DNA of 64,000 nt from WTFY01 sp965220875 (GCA_965220875.1 OZ244849.1:1116001-1180000); one strand, 5' to 3'. Shown: positions 41,193 to 50,682, counted from the stretch's first letter. The notes: generated from the letters alone by a model not told the origin. Numbers and translations are program-made.

Positions 41193-43223
41193 ATGTACGA
41201 GCCATTCCGGATTGATTCCGAGTTTGCCCCGGCCGGGGATCAGCCGGAGGCGATCAAGGCCCTGATCGAGGGTCTGAACGATGGGCTGGCCCACCAGACC
41301 CTGCTGGGTGTGACCGGTTCTGGCAAGACCTTCACCATTGCCAACGTGATCGAGCAGGTGCAGCGGCCCACTATCATCCTGGCACCCAACAAGACGCTGG
41401 CCGCGCAGCTTTACGGGGAGATGAAGGAATTCTTTCCCGGGCATGCTGTGGAGTATTTCGTTTCGTACTACGACTATTACCAGCCCGAGGCCTATGTCCC
41501 GTCCAGCGACACCTATATCGAGAAGGATGCCTCCGTCAACGAGCATATCGAGCAGATGCGGCTGTCTGCCACCAAGGCCTTGTTCGAGCGTCCGGACACG
41601 GTGATCGTCGCGACCGTATCCGCAATCTACGGGCTGGGTGATCCGAAGGCCTACCTGAGCATGGTCATGCACCTCGACCGCGGCGATCGCGTGGACCAGC
41701 GCAAGCTCCTTCGCCGCCTGGCCGAGTTGCAGTATTCGCGCAACGATTTCGAACTGCGACGGGGTACGTTCCGGGCTCATGGCGAGATCATCGACGTGCA
41801 TCCCGCGGAGTCCGAACGCGAGGGAATCCGTATCGAACTCTTCGATGACGAGATAGAAAACCTGAGTTACTTCGATGCCCTCACGGGTGAGGTCATACGC
41901 AGGGTTCCCCGGCTTACCGTGTATCCCAAGACCCACTACGTGACACCGAGGGAGATCCTGTTGAATGCCATCAAGCAGATCAAGGATGAACTCGAGACAC
42001 ATCTGGAAGTGCTGAATCGGGCCAACCGCCTGGTCGAAGCCCAGCGGCTTGAACAGCGTACACGCTTCGACCTGGAGATGATCGAGGAAATCGGGTATTG
42101 CATGGGCATCGAGAACTACTCGCGTTACCTGTGCGGTCGTGCACCCGGAGAGCCGCCGCCCTGCCTGCTGGATTACCTCCCGGACAATGCACTGATGGTG
42201 ATGGATGAAAGCCACGTGTCGGTTCCGCAGTTCGGCGGCATGTACCGGGGCGACCGTTCCCGCAAGGAGACGCTGGTCGAGTACGGCTTCAGACTGCCCT
42301 CCGCCCTGGACAACCGTCCTCTCAAGTTCGAGGAATTCGCGGCCCTGGCCCCGCAGATGATCTACGTATCCGCCACACCTGGGCCCTACGAGATGGAAAA
42401 GTCGGCCGCAGTGGTGGAGCAGGTGGTCCGCCCGACAGGACTGGTAGATCCCGAAATTGAAGTCCGTCCGGTGGATTCCCAGGTGGATGATGTGCTGTCT
42501 GAAATCAACCGGTGTGTGGAGCGCGCAGAACGCGTGCTGATCACGACACTCACAAAACGCATGGCCGAGGACCTGACCGAGTACCTGGCCGATCACGGTG
42601 TGCGGGTGCGTTACCTGCACTCGGATGTTGACACGGTCGAGCGGGTCGAGATCATTCGGGGCCTGCGCAATGCAGATTTCGATGTCCTGGTGGGCATCAA
42701 CCTGCTGCGCGAGGGTCTTGATATTCCGGAAGTATCGCTGGTGGCCATCCTGGATGCGGACAAGGAAGGGTTCCTTCGCTCCGACCGGTCACTGATCCAG
42801 ACGGTGGGCCGTGCGGCACGGCATATTCACGGCAAGGCAATCATGTACGCCGATAAGGTGACCGGCTCGATGCAGCGTGCCATCGACGAGACCAACCGGC
42901 GCCGCACCAAGCAGATCGCCTTCAACAAGATTCACGGCATCACGCCCAGGGGGATCAGGAAGAAAGTGGCCGATATCATGGAAGGCGCACGCAGGTCGCC
43001 CGATGAATTCAGCGCAGGCAAGAAACGTTACAAGGATCTCTGGGACCGTGACAAGTATTCGGATCTGAGTCCCGAGCATGGAATGAAACTGGTCAGGAAA
43101 CTGGAGCAGAAGATGTACCAGCATGCCCGCGACCTGGAGTTCGAGGAAGCTGCAAGGATCCGGGACGAGGTCTTTCACCTCAAGGATAGGGTTCTGGGGA
43201 AACCGCAGAAAATAGCCGGATGA
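41193..43223 (+). CDS. uvrB: UvrABC excinuclease subunit B
   Basis: A 676-residue UvrB, the damage-verifying helicase-like subunit of nucleotide excision repair. It has Walker A GVTGSGKTFTIANV, the beta-hairpin region around YYDYYQPEAYVPSSDTYIEK (at residues 90-110), the motif VMDESHVSVPQ, helicase motifs V-VI (GINLLREGLDIPEV, QTVGRAARH), and the C-terminal UVR motif for UvrC (EQKMYQHARDLEFEEAARIR). Length and N-terminus (FRIDSEFAPAGDQPEAI) are standard. ATG 41193. Confidence 0.98.
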   Translation: MYEPFRIDSEFAPAGDQPEAIKALIEGLNDGLAHQTLLGVTGSGKTFTIANVIEQVQRPTIILAPNKTLAAQLYGEMKEFFPGHAVEYFVSYYDYYQPEAYVPSSDTYIEKDASVNEHIEQMRLSATKALFERPDTVIVATVSAIYGLGDPKAYLSMVMHLDRGDRVDQRKLLRRLAELQYSRNDFELRRGTFRAHGEIIDVHPAESEREGIRIELFDDEIENLSYFDALTGEVIRRVPRLTVYPKTHYVTPREILLNAIKQIKDELETHLEVLNRANRLVEAQRLEQRTRFDLEMIEEIGYCMGIENYSRYLCGRAPGEPPPCLLDYLPDNALMVMDESHVSVPQFGGMYRGDRSRKETLVEYGFRLPSALDNRPLKFEEFAALAPQMIYVSATPGPYEMEKSAAVVEQVVRPTGLVDPEIEVRPVDSQVDDVLSEINRCVERAERVLITTLTKRMAEDLTEYLADHGVRVRYLHSDVDTVERVEIIRGLRNADFDVLVGINLLREGLDIPEVSLVAILDADKEGFLRSDRSLIQTVGRAARHIHGKAIMYADKVTGSMQRAIDETNRRRTKQIAFNKIHGITPRGIRKKVADIMEGARRSPDEFSAGKKRYKDLWDRDKYSDLSPEHGMKLVRKLEQKMYQHARDLEFEEAARIRDEVFHLKDRVLGKPQKIAG

Positions 43224-43307
43224 GGCCCGGTTTGTCTATTTCGGTTAAATTTGCAGCACCGAGGTACCGAAATCCCCTGTTCTGTGCTAGGTTTCACACC
43301 TTGTACC

Positions 43308-43384
43308 AGGCGCGTAGCTCAGTTGGTTAGAGCATCACCTTGACATGGTGGGGGTCGTTGGTTCGAATCCAATCGCGCCTACCA
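43308..43384 (+). tRNA. tRNA-Val (GAC)
   Basis: A 77-nt tRNA. The acceptor stem pairs AGGCGCG with CGCGCCT; the D-arm is GCTCAGTTGGTTAGAGC, the anticodon stem CACCT-TGACATG-GTGGG places GAC at the anticodon, and the T-arm is GTTGGTTCGAATCCAAT, with CCA encoded. It lies between uvrB and thrS. Confidence 0.97.
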
Positions 43385-43470
43385 GAAATTGAAACAGCAC
43401 CGAGACTGGCGCCTGCAACACACTTGGTAAACATGTGGCCCCTGGTATAGGTCACCACTGGAGAACGGAC

Positions 43471-45381
43471 ATGCCGACCATCACCCTGCCTGACGGCACG
43501 CAAAAAACATTCACGCACCCGGTTACCATCCAGCAGGTGGCCGAATCCATCGGCCCCGGGCTGGCCAAGGCGACCATCGCCGGGCGCATCGACGGACAGC
43601 TTGCCGATGCCTGTGTCAGCATTTCGGAGGATGCCAGCGTCGAGATCGTTACCAGCAAGGACCCGGATGGCGTCGATATCATCCGCCATTCCTTTGCCCA
43701 CCTCATGGGACATGCGGTCAAGCAGCTTTATCCAACCGCCAAAATGGCAATCGGGCCGGTGATTGAAAACGGCTTCTACTACGATATCGACTATGAACGG
43801 CCGTTCACCCCTGAGGACCTGGAGGCGATCGAACAGCGCATGCAGGAACTGGTCATGCAGGATTACGATGTGGTGCGTGAAGTAGTGAGCCGGGTCCGGG
43901 CGGTCGACACGTTCCGGGAACGCAACGAGGACTACAAGGTCGAAATTGCATCCGAGATTCCAGACGGGGAGATCATCGCACTCTACCACCACCAGGAATA
44001 CACCGACATGTGCCGGGGTCCGCATGTGCCCAACACGCGCCACCTGAGAGCATTCAAGCTGACCCGCCTGGCAGGCTCCTACTGGCGCGGGGATTCCAGC
44101 AACAAGATGCTCCAGCGCATATACGGTACCGCGTGGGCGGACAAGAAGCAGCTCAAGAGTTACCTGGCGCAGCTGGAGGAAGCCCGCAGGCGTGACCACC
44201 GCAAGCTCGGCAAGCAGATGGACCTGTTCCATTTCCAGGAAGAGGCCCCGGGCATGGTGTTCTGGCATGATCGCGGGTTCACGCTTTACCGGCTGGTAGA
44301 AACCTACATTCGTGACAAGATTTGTGCACACGGCTACCAGGAAGTCTCAACTCCCCAGGTGCTGGACCGCAAGCTTTGGGAGAAATCCGGCCACTGGGAC
44401 AAGTTCGGCAGCATGATTTTCGCCACGCAGTCCGAGAACCGCGAATACGCAATCAAGCCCATGAACTGCCCAGGTCATGTGCAGATTTACAATCAGGGCC
44501 TGAAAAGCTACCGTGACCTGCCGTTCAAGCTCTCGGAATTCGGCCTGGTGCACCGCAACGAGCCTTCCGGGACCCTGCATGGGTTACTGCGTGGCCGGCG
44601 TTTTGTTCAGGATGACGCGCACATCTTCTGCACCCGCCGGCAATTGCAGCAGGAAGTGGAGGAATTGATCCGGCTGACGTTTGAGGTATATCGCGACTTT
44701 GGTTTCGAAAACATCGAGCTGGCCCTGTCGACCCGCCCGGAGCAGCGCGTGGGAGAAGACAGTCTCTGGGATGAAGCCGAACAGGCCCTGCAGCGGGTGC
44801 TGGACAATCAGGAGCTGGAGTACAGGCTGCAGCCGGGGGAGGGTGCATTTTACGGGCCCAAGATAGAATTCACGCTGCGGGACAGTATTGGCCGGGTCTG
44901 GCAGTGTGGTACGATCCAGGTGGATTTCTCCATGCCGGAACGCCTCGACGCGTCCTACGTGGCGGAAGACGGTTCCCGACGGGTCCCGGTCATGATACAC
45001 CGTGCGATACTGGGTTCGCTGGAACGGTTCATCGGGATATTGATCGAAAATTATGCCGGGGACCTGCCTTTCTGGCTGGCCCCAGTACAGGCGGTATTGC
45101 TCAATATTACGGATCAGCAGGCGGAATATGTCGGTTCCGTGCAAGAAACGCTTACAAATCAAGGCTTCAGGGTCATATCCGACTTGAGAAATGAAAAGAT
45201 TGGATTTAAGATTCGTGAGCACACGCTTGCCCACATCCCTTACATGCTGGTGGCTGGCAATCGTGAAGTGAATACAAACCAGCTGGCCGTTCGTACTCGC
45301 AGTGGCAAGGACTTGGGATCGATGGATCTCAAGGCCGTCGGGGACATGTTCGCCGGGTTAAATACGTGTGGACTGCAATAG
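43471..45381 (+). CDS. thrS: Threonine-tRNA ligase
   Basis: A 636-residue class II ThrRS. It has an N-terminal TGS domain (MPTITLPDGTQKTFTHP), an editing domain (HSFAHLMGHAVKQLYP; Cys in YTDMCRGPHVPNT), the catalytic core with the zinc Cys in KPMNCPGHVQIY and motif 2 SGTLHGLLRGRRFVQDDAH, motif 3 HRAILGSLERFIGILIE, and the C-terminal anticodon-binding domain. ATG 43471 follows the ribosome site GGAGAACGG; the open frame further upstream has no homology. It leads the thrS-infC-rpmI-rplT cluster. Confidence 0.97.
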   Translation: MPTITLPDGTQKTFTHPVTIQQVAESIGPGLAKATIAGRIDGQLADACVSISEDASVEIVTSKDPDGVDIIRHSFAHLMGHAVKQLYPTAKMAIGPVIENGFYYDIDYERPFTPEDLEAIEQRMQELVMQDYDVVREVVSRVRAVDTFRERNEDYKVEIASEIPDGEIIALYHHQEYTDMCRGPHVPNTRHLRAFKLTRLAGSYWRGDSSNKMLQRIYGTAWADKKQLKSYLAQLEEARRRDHRKLGKQMDLFHFQEEAPGMVFWHDRGFTLYRLVETYIRDKICAHGYQEVSTPQVLDRKLWEKSGHWDKFGSMIFATQSENREYAIKPMNCPGHVQIYNQGLKSYRDLPFKLSEFGLVHRNEPSGTLHGLLRGRRFVQDDAHIFCTRRQLQQEVEELIRLTFEVYRDFGFENIELALSTRPEQRVGEDSLWDEAEQALQRVLDNQELEYRLQPGEGAFYGPKIEFTLRDSIGRVWQCGTIQVDFSMPERLDASYVAEDGSRRVPVMIHRAILGSLERFIGILIENYAGDLPFWLAPVQAVLLNITDQQAEYVGSVQETLTNQGFRVISDLRNEKIGFKIREHTLAHIPYMLVAGNREVNTNQLAVRTRSGKDLGSMDLKAVGDMFAGLNTCGLQ

Positions 45382-45403
45382 ATTTTTTTGAGGAGGACTG
45401 GAT

Positions 45404-45925
45404 ATTAGCGTAGGGAAAGCAATCCGCTTGAACGAAGAGATTACCGAAAGTGAAGTACGTCTGATTGGACTGGACGGCAAGAACGTGGGCGTGGTGGACA
45501 TCAGCGAAGCCCAGCAGATTGCCCAGGATGCGGAACTAGACTTGGTAGAAATTGCACCGAATGCGACACCACCCGTATGCAAGGTGATGGATTACGGCAA
45601 ATTCAGGTTTCAGCAAAGCAAGAAAGCCCAGATAGCAAGAAAAAAGCAAAAGCAGATTCATGTCAAGGAGATAAAGTTCAGGCCTGGTACGGAAGTGAGT
45701 GATTACCAGGTCAAGTTGAAAAAGATCATTGAGTTTCTCATGCATGGCGACAAGGCGAAAGTGACCGTGCGGTTCAGGGGGCGCGAAATGATGCACCAGG
45801 AATTTGGCGGGGCCTTGCTGGACCGCATAGAAAAGGATTTGGACAAGTATGGCGAAGTTGAGCAGAGACCGCGGCTGGAAGGCCGCCAGCTGGTGATGGT
45901 ATTCAGGCCCTTGCGAAAGAAATAA
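45404..45925 (+). CDS. infC: Translation initiation factor IF-3, ATT start
   Basis: A 173-residue IF-3. The start is the rare ATT at 45404, preceded 6 bases upstream by a strong ribosome site (GAGGAGGA, 45390-45397), so translation begins I-S-V-G-K-A-I-R-L-N. IF-3 discriminates against AUU starts, so this codon gives autoregulation, as known in E. coli. Motifs are RLNEEITESEVRLIG, PPVCKVMDYGKFRFQ, KEIKFRPGTEVSDYQVK and VTVRFRGREMMHQE. A TTG within the frame (45428) is not the true start. Confidence 0.96.
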   Translation: MSVGKAIRLNEEITESEVRLIGLDGKNVGVVDISEAQQIAQDAELDLVEIAPNATPPVCKVMDYGKFRFQQSKKAQIARKKQKQIHVKEIKFRPGTEVSDYQVKLKKIIEFLMHGDKAKVTVRFRGREMMHQEFGGALLDRIEKDLDKYGEVEQRPRLEGRQLVMVFRPLRKK

Positions 45926-45942
45926 TACAGGTAGATAAGTAC

Positions 45943-46140
45943 ATGCCAAAGTTGAAAACTAATCGTGGTGCGGCAAAGCGCTTCAAGCGGACTGCAGGTG
46001 GCGGTTTCAAGCGTATCCAGTCGCACGCCAGGCACATCCTGACCAAGAAAAGTTCAAAAAGAAAACGGCATCTGCGTGCGGATGCCGCCATTGCAGAGCA
46101 GGATGTCAAGTCCGTACGGCAGATGCTGCCCTACGCGTAG
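45943..46140 (+). CDS. rpmI: 50S ribosomal protein L35
   Basis: A 65-residue, highly basic L35 with the signature MPKLKTNRGAAKRFKRTAGG, then HILTKKSSKRKRHLR and VRQMLPYA at the end. It lies 17 bases after infC and 30 before rplT, the usual autoregulated order in which L20 represses rpmI and rplT. Confidence 0.97.
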   Translation: MPKLKTNRGAAKRFKRTAGGGFKRIQSHARHILTKKSSKRKRHLRADAAIAEQDVKSVRQMLPYA

Positions 46141-46170
46141 AGGAACCGATCAGGAAACCGGAGAAAATCG

Positions 46171-46524
46171 ATGCCAAGAGCCAAGCGGTCTGTCGTTGCG
46201 CATGCCCGACACAAGAAGATTCTCGACAAGGCCAAGGGGTACTACGGGGCACGCAGGCGCACGTATCGCGTGGCCAAGCAGGCTGTTATCAAGGCCGGCC
46301 AGTACGCATACCGTGACCGGCGCCAACGAAAGCGCCAGTTTCGTTCTCTTTGGATTGTCCGCATCAATGCGGCAGCCCGGGAGTTCGGCTTGTCCTACAG
46401 CCGGCTGATGGACGGGCTGAACAAGGCCTCCGTGCAGATTGACCGCAAGGTTTTGGCTGACCTCGCGGTACATGATATTGATACGTTCGGCAAGCTCGCG
46501 GAAAGGGCGAAGGCAAGCTTGTAG
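46171..46524 (+). CDS. rplT: 50S ribosomal protein L20
   Basis: A 117-residue L20. The conserved N-terminal tail is MPRAKRSVVAHARHKKILDK, followed by AKGYYGARRRTYRVAKQAV, YAYRDRRQRKRQFRSLWI and INAAAREFGLSYSRL. It binds 23S rRNA early in assembly and represses its own operon in E. coli. A strong intrinsic terminator follows 51 bases after the stop. Confidence 0.98.
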   Translation: MPRAKRSVVAHARHKKILDKAKGYYGARRRTYRVAKQAVIKAGQYAYRDRRQRKRQFRSLWIVRINAAAREFGLSYSRLMDGLNKASVQIDRKVLADLAVHDIDTFGKLAERAKASL

Positions 46525-46575
46525 GCTCGTCCGACCCAGGCAATTGTTGCGCGATCAAGCAGTGAAAATTCGGTA

Positions 46576-46606
46576 AAAAGGGAAAGGCAGCGCCTTTCCC
46601 TTTTTT
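46576..46606 (+). terminator. Intrinsic terminator between rplT and pheS
   Basis: A 13-bp perfect stem (AAAAGGGAAAGGC / GCCTTTCCCTTTT) with a 3-base loop AGC runs into a T-run (46601-46606). It would end the infC-rpmI-rplT message; because pheS begins 29 bases later, it may also act as the attenuator of pheST. No Phe-rich leader peptide is seen in the gap. Confidence 0.9.
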
Positions 46607-46634
46607 GTTTCGTTCATGAACCCGGGCTGTACCC

Positions 46635-47636
46635 ATGACTGATCCAGATTCCCTGCAAGCCGATGCCCTTGCAGAGATCGAGTCTGCCTGCGACGAGAAC
46701 ACCCTGGAGGCACTGCGAGTGCGGCTGCTGGGCAAGAAGGGAGTATTGACCGGGCAGCTGAAGGCGCTTGGCACACTTCCCCCTGGCGAACGACCCGGTG
46801 CCGGGCAGAAGATCAACCAGATCAAGTCGCGTATCCAGCAAGCCATCGAGAAGAAAAAGATCCTGTTGCAGCAGTCTGCCCTGGACAGCAGGTTGCGCAG
46901 CGAGACCTTGGATGTCACCCTGCCGGGGCGCGGACAGAACCTCGGCAGCCTGCATCCGGTCACCCGTATCCTGACCCATATCCGGGAGTACTTCATGCAG
47001 CACGGGTTTGCCGTGGAGGAAGGGCCCGAAGTCGAGGACGAGTTTCACAATTTCGAGGCCCTGAACATTCCCGCGCACCACCCTGCACGGGCCATGCATG
47101 ACACCTTCTATTTCCGGGACCGGATGCTGCTGCGTACGCATACCTCGTCAGTCCAGATCCGGCTGATGCAGCATCAGGCGCCACCCATACGTGTGATTGC
47201 ACCGGGGCGTGTGTACCGGTGTGACTCGGACCCGACGCACAGCCCGATGTTCCACCAGGTGGAAGGCCTGCTAGTGGATGAGCAGGTGTCTCTGGCCGAC
47301 CTGAAAAGTACGCTGGTCAGGTTCCTGCAGACATTTTTCGAAGACGAGAATCTCCCGATTCGCTTCAGGCCGTCTTATTTTCCGTTTACGGAGCCTTCAG
47401 CTGAAGTAGACGTGGCCATGGTCGACTCCAAGTCGGGAGAAATGAAATGGCTGGAGATCATTGGCTGCGGGATGGTGCACCCCGGGGTGTTCGAGAAGGT
47501 CGGGATTGATCCGGGCCGGTATAGCGGTTATGCGTTCGGCATGGGCGTGGAACGTCTCGCCATGCTGCGCTACCGGATTGATGACCTGCGGTTGTTCTTC
47601 GAGAACGACTTGCGCTTTCTGCAGCAGTTCACATGA
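46635..47636 (+). CDS. pheS: Phenylalanine-tRNA ligase alpha subunit
   Basis: A 333-residue PheRS alpha. It has an N-terminal coiled coil for tRNA (about 1-85), and a class II catalytic core with GFAVEEGPEVEDEFHNFEAL, HPARAMHDTFYF, LLRTHTSSVQIRLM, VYRCDSDPTHSPMFHQVEG, and the late motifs GCGMVHPGVF and GYAFGMGVERLAMLRY (motif 3). It pairs with pheT, which starts 10 bases downstream. Confidence 0.97.
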   Translation: MTDPDSLQADALAEIESACDENTLEALRVRLLGKKGVLTGQLKALGTLPPGERPGAGQKINQIKSRIQQAIEKKKILLQQSALDSRLRSETLDVTLPGRGQNLGSLHPVTRILTHIREYFMQHGFAVEEGPEVEDEFHNFEALNIPAHHPARAMHDTFYFRDRMLLRTHTSSVQIRLMQHQAPPIRVIAPGRVYRCDSDPTHSPMFHQVEGLLVDEQVSLADLKSTLVRFLQTFFEDENLPIRFRPSYFPFTEPSAEVDVAMVDSKSGEMKWLEIIGCGMVHPGVFEKVGIDPGRYSGYAFGMGVERLAMLRYRIDDLRLFFENDLRFLQQFT

Positions 47637-47646
47637 GAAGCCGGCC

Positions 47647-50040
47647 ATGCAGGTAAGTGAACGATGGTTGAGAGAATGGGCTGACCCGGCTGTGAACACG
47701 CAGCAGTTGGCCGACACGCTGACCATGGCAGGCCTGGAGGTCGACAGCACTGAGCCTGCTGCGCCCGTGTTTTCCGGTGTGGTGGCCGCGAAGGTCGTGA
47801 GTCTTGCCGAACATCCTGAAGCCGCAAAGCTCCAGGTGTGCAGCGTGGATGATGGATCGGGCCAGCCGAAGACAGTGGTATGTGGTGCGGCCAACGCGCG
47901 CGCCGGAATGACAGCTGCACTGGCCAGGGCCGGGGCCAGGCTGCCAGGTGATGTCCTGGTTGAGATCAGGACGCTGGGCGGGATAGATTCGGCTGGAATG
48001 CTGTGTTCAGGCGCCGAACTCGGCCTTGCCGAATCGTCTGCGGGAATCCTGGAATTGCCCGGCACGTGCGAACCGGGTACCGATGTGTACGAGGGGCTGG
48101 GACTGGACGATACCGTGATCAATATCGACCTGACGCCCAACCGTGCTGACTGTCTCAGCATCCAGGGACTGGCCAGGGAAGTGTCGGCGCTGTTCGGGGT
48201 GCCGCTTACAAACCAGGCCCCTGGCATCCGGAAGGTTCATTCGGTCGAGACGATTTTCCCGGTTTCGGTCGAGGCACCCGAGGACTGTCCACGCTATGTC
48301 GGCAGGGTGGTCAAGGGTGTGGCGGGAAATGCACAGGCACCGTTCTGGATCCAGGAGAAGCTGCGCCGTTGCGGCATCCGTTCCGTCAACGCCATTACGG
48401 ATATTACGAATTTCGTGATGCTTGAGCTCGGTCAGCCCATGCACGCGTTTGATCTTGACAGCCTTCAGTCCGGCATCCGGGTGCGTTTTGCCCGGCCGCT
48501 GGAGACCCTGTTGCTGCTGAATGGCCAGGAAGTGAAGCTGGCCGAGGATGAACTGGTCATCGCCGATGACCAGCGCCCTGTTGCCCTGGCCGGCATCATG
48601 GGAGGACAACAGACAGCAGTGGAAGGACACACCCGCTCCGTGTTCCTGGAGTGCGCATGGTTCAGGCCAGAAACGATTGCCGGCAGGGCACGAAGGTATG
48701 GGCTGCATACCGATTCCTCGCACCGCTTCGAGCGCGGCGTGGACCCGGACCTTGCGCATCGGGCCATGCAAAGGGCCACCCAGTTGATACTTGAAACCGT
48801 GGGAGGCGATGCAGGCCCGGTTCTCTGCGAGGAAAATCCCTCTTTCCTGCCGCGACCGGCCAGGATTGAACTGGAGCCGCCCAGGGTCGAGGCCCTGCTT
48901 GGGGTCCCGGTAGAAACAAGCGAAATCAGGTCGCTTCTGGAGCGCCTGTACTGCAGCGTGAGCCACACAGGCCAGATCCTGCATGTCATCCCGCCGGGAT
49001 TTCGCACCGACCTGTCCATTGCGGAAGACCTGATCGAGGAAATTGCACGCCTGAAGGGCTATGAAAACATTCCCGCCTCCCGCATGGACACCGTGCATAC
49101 CACCAGTGCGGGCGATACTCCGTCAAGTGCAAGCCCGCTCGACCGGATGAAACAGGCCCTAGTGCTGCGAGGTTACAACGAGATCATTTCTTTCAGCTTT
49201 ATTAACCCTCGTGTCGAGAAGCTGTTCAATCCGGACCATGAAGCCAAGGAGCTTGAAAACCCGATTTCAAGGGACCTGTCCGTGATGCGCAGCAGCATCT
49301 GGCCGGGCTTGGTGCAGGCAGCCCGCTACAATTTCAACCGCCAGCAGATGAGGGCCCGCATGTTCGAACAGGGACTGCAGTTTCGGCAGACTCCGCAAGG
49401 CCTCATGCAGCTCCCGGTACTGTCCGGCCTGATAACCGGTGACTGCGAACCCCTGCAGTGGGGAATCCGTTCGAGAAAATCCGATTTCTATGACATCAAG
49501 GGAGACGTGGAACATCTCCTTGATATTGCCGCTGTGCCGCGGAACGAATTGCATTTCGAGGCCCTGGAAGATCCGGGCCTTCATCCGGGCCAGGCAGCGA
49601 AGGGGGTGTTTGCCGGTCACACGCTGGTGCGACTGGGTGCCCTGCACCCGCGCATCCAGGCAGGATTGGACATCGATCAGGAGGTATTTCTGTTTGAGTT
49701 GCAATTGAGTGAACTGCCGCAGGAAGCTTCTGACAGGAGCTTCAGGCCACTGTCAAGATTCCCTTCGATCCGCAGGGATCTCACGCTCGTGGTGAATGAG
49801 GCACTGCAAGCGGCGGAAATTCGCTCAAACATTGAGCAGATGCAAATTGCCTGTCTGCAGCATGCTGAAATTTTCAGTGTCTATACCGGGAAAGGTATCC
49901 CCGAAGGAAAGAAAAGTGTTTCTTTAGGCTTGATTTTACAAGAGTTTTCGCGCACTCTTACAGACAAAGAAATAGAACAAATTGTCACGCAGATTGTTTC
50001 TAGACTTGAAAGCAAGCTTGGGGCAGAAATCAGAACCTAA
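47647..50040 (+). CDS. pheT: Phenylalanine-tRNA ligase beta subunit
   Basis: A 797-residue PheRS beta. It begins MQVSERWLREWADPAVNTQQ and has a tRNA-binding EMAP/OB region (VVAAKVVSLAEHPEAAKLQVC), B3/B4 editing domain (AITDITNFVMLELGQPMHAFD), a B5 helical domain (FRTDLSIAEDLIEEIARLKGYE) and a C-terminal FDX anticodon-binding domain (LSRFPSIRRDLTLVVNE). ATG 47647 is the canonical start, 10 bases after pheS; the longer frame upstream overlaps pheS. Confidence 0.97.
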   Translation: MQVSERWLREWADPAVNTQQLADTLTMAGLEVDSTEPAAPVFSGVVAAKVVSLAEHPEAAKLQVCSVDDGSGQPKTVVCGAANARAGMTAALARAGARLPGDVLVEIRTLGGIDSAGMLCSGAELGLAESSAGILELPGTCEPGTDVYEGLGLDDTVINIDLTPNRADCLSIQGLAREVSALFGVPLTNQAPGIRKVHSVETIFPVSVEAPEDCPRYVGRVVKGVAGNAQAPFWIQEKLRRCGIRSVNAITDITNFVMLELGQPMHAFDLDSLQSGIRVRFARPLETLLLLNGQEVKLAEDELVIADDQRPVALAGIMGGQQTAVEGHTRSVFLECAWFRPETIAGRARRYGLHTDSSHRFERGVDPDLAHRAMQRATQLILETVGGDAGPVLCEENPSFLPRPARIELEPPRVEALLGVPVETSEIRSLLERLYCSVSHTGQILHVIPPGFRTDLSIAEDLIEEIARLKGYENIPASRMDTVHTTSAGDTPSSASPLDRMKQALVLRGYNEIISFSFINPRVEKLFNPDHEAKELENPISRDLSVMRSSIWPGLVQAARYNFNRQQMRARMFEQGLQFRQTPQGLMQLPVLSGLITGDCEPLQWGIRSRKSDFYDIKGDVEHLLDIAAVPRNELHFEALEDPGLHPGQAAKGVFAGHTLVRLGALHPRIQAGLDIDQEVFLFELQLSELPQEASDRSFRPLSRFPSIRRDLTLVVNEALQAAEIRSNIEQMQIACLQHAEIFSVYTGKGIPEGKKSVSLGLILQEFSRTLTDKEIEQIVTQIVSRLESKLGAEIRT

Positions 50041-50045
50041 TCGCA

Positions 50046-50345
50046 ATGGCGCTTACCAAAGCTGAAATGGCAGAGAACCTGTTCGAGGAGTTGGGCCTCA
50101 ACAAGCGCGAAGCCAAGGAACTTGTCGAAGTATTTTTTGAGGAAGTACGCATTGCCTTGGAACGCAACTGCGAAGTCAAGCTGTCTGGATTTGGCAATTT
50201 CATCCTGCGTGATAAAAGTCAACGTCCGGGACGTAACCCGAAGACCGGCGAGGAGATTCCCATTTCCGCCAGGCGCGTGGTGACGTTTCGTCCGGGACAG
50301 AAGCTAAAAGCGAGAGTTGAGGCGTATGCTGGAAATCAGCAGTAA
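50046..50345 (+). CDS. ihfA: Integration host factor subunit alpha
   Basis: A 99-residue IHF alpha, partner of the IhfB coded at 29409. It shows LTKAEMAENLFEELGLNKRE, VKLSGFGNFILRDKSQRPGRNP and the DNA-intercalating Pro in GRNPKTGEEIPI, ending FRPGQKLKARVE. It lies 5 bases after pheT in the standard pheST-ihfA order. Confidence 0.98.
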   Translation: MALTKAEMAENLFEELGLNKREAKELVEVFFEEVRIALERNCEVKLSGFGNFILRDKSQRPGRNPKTGEEIPISARRVVTFRPGQKLKARVEAYAGNQQ

Positions 50346-50682
50346 TAATGAGTTACCAGCTATCCCGGGAAAACGCTATTTTACAATCGGTGAAGTCAGT
50401 GAGCTGTGCAGGGTCAAGACACATGTGTTGCGTTACTGGGAACAGGAGTTCCCATCCCTCAAGCCTGTCAAGCGCCGAGGCAACCGCCGCTATTATCAGC
50501 GGCACGATGTAATATTGATTCGCCAGATCCGGAACCTTCTTTATGAACAGGGCTATACCATAGGCGGGGCCAGGCAAAAGCTTTCGGGATCATCTGCTAA
50601 GCAGGACACCAGCCAGAGCCAGCAGCTCATTCACCAGATGCGGGTTGAGCTCGAAGACCTGTTGCACGTACTCAAGCGTTAG
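50326..50682 (+). CDS. MerR-family transcriptional regulator (ihfA-linked)
   Basis: A 118-residue MerR-like protein. Its winged helix is YFTIGEVSELCRVKTHVLRYWEQEFPSLKP with RRGNRRYYQRHDV, followed by a helix and a short coiled coil (QQLIHQMRVELEDLLHVL). This gene almost always follows ihfA in gammaproteobacteria; its targets are unknown. ATG 50326 overlaps the end of ihfA by 20 bases, indicating coupling. It lacks the cysteines of the metal sensors in its C-terminal part, so metal sensing is unlikely. Confidence 0.92.
   Translation: MLEISSNNELPAIPGKRYFTIGEVSELCRVKTHVLRYWEQEFPSLKPVKRRGNRRYYQRHDVILIRQIRNLLYEQGYTIGGARQKLSGSSAKQDTSQSQQLIHQMRVELEDLLHVLKR

Noticed and set aside
41124..42620. 498-codon open frame on the minus strand
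   Set aside because: It is fully antisense to uvrB, a clear gene with conserved motifs.
43327..44331. Minus-strand open frame of 334 codons ending in GRRDWIRTNDPHHVKVML
   Set aside because: Its end is the antisense of tRNA-Val and the rest is antisense to thrS; a known artefact.
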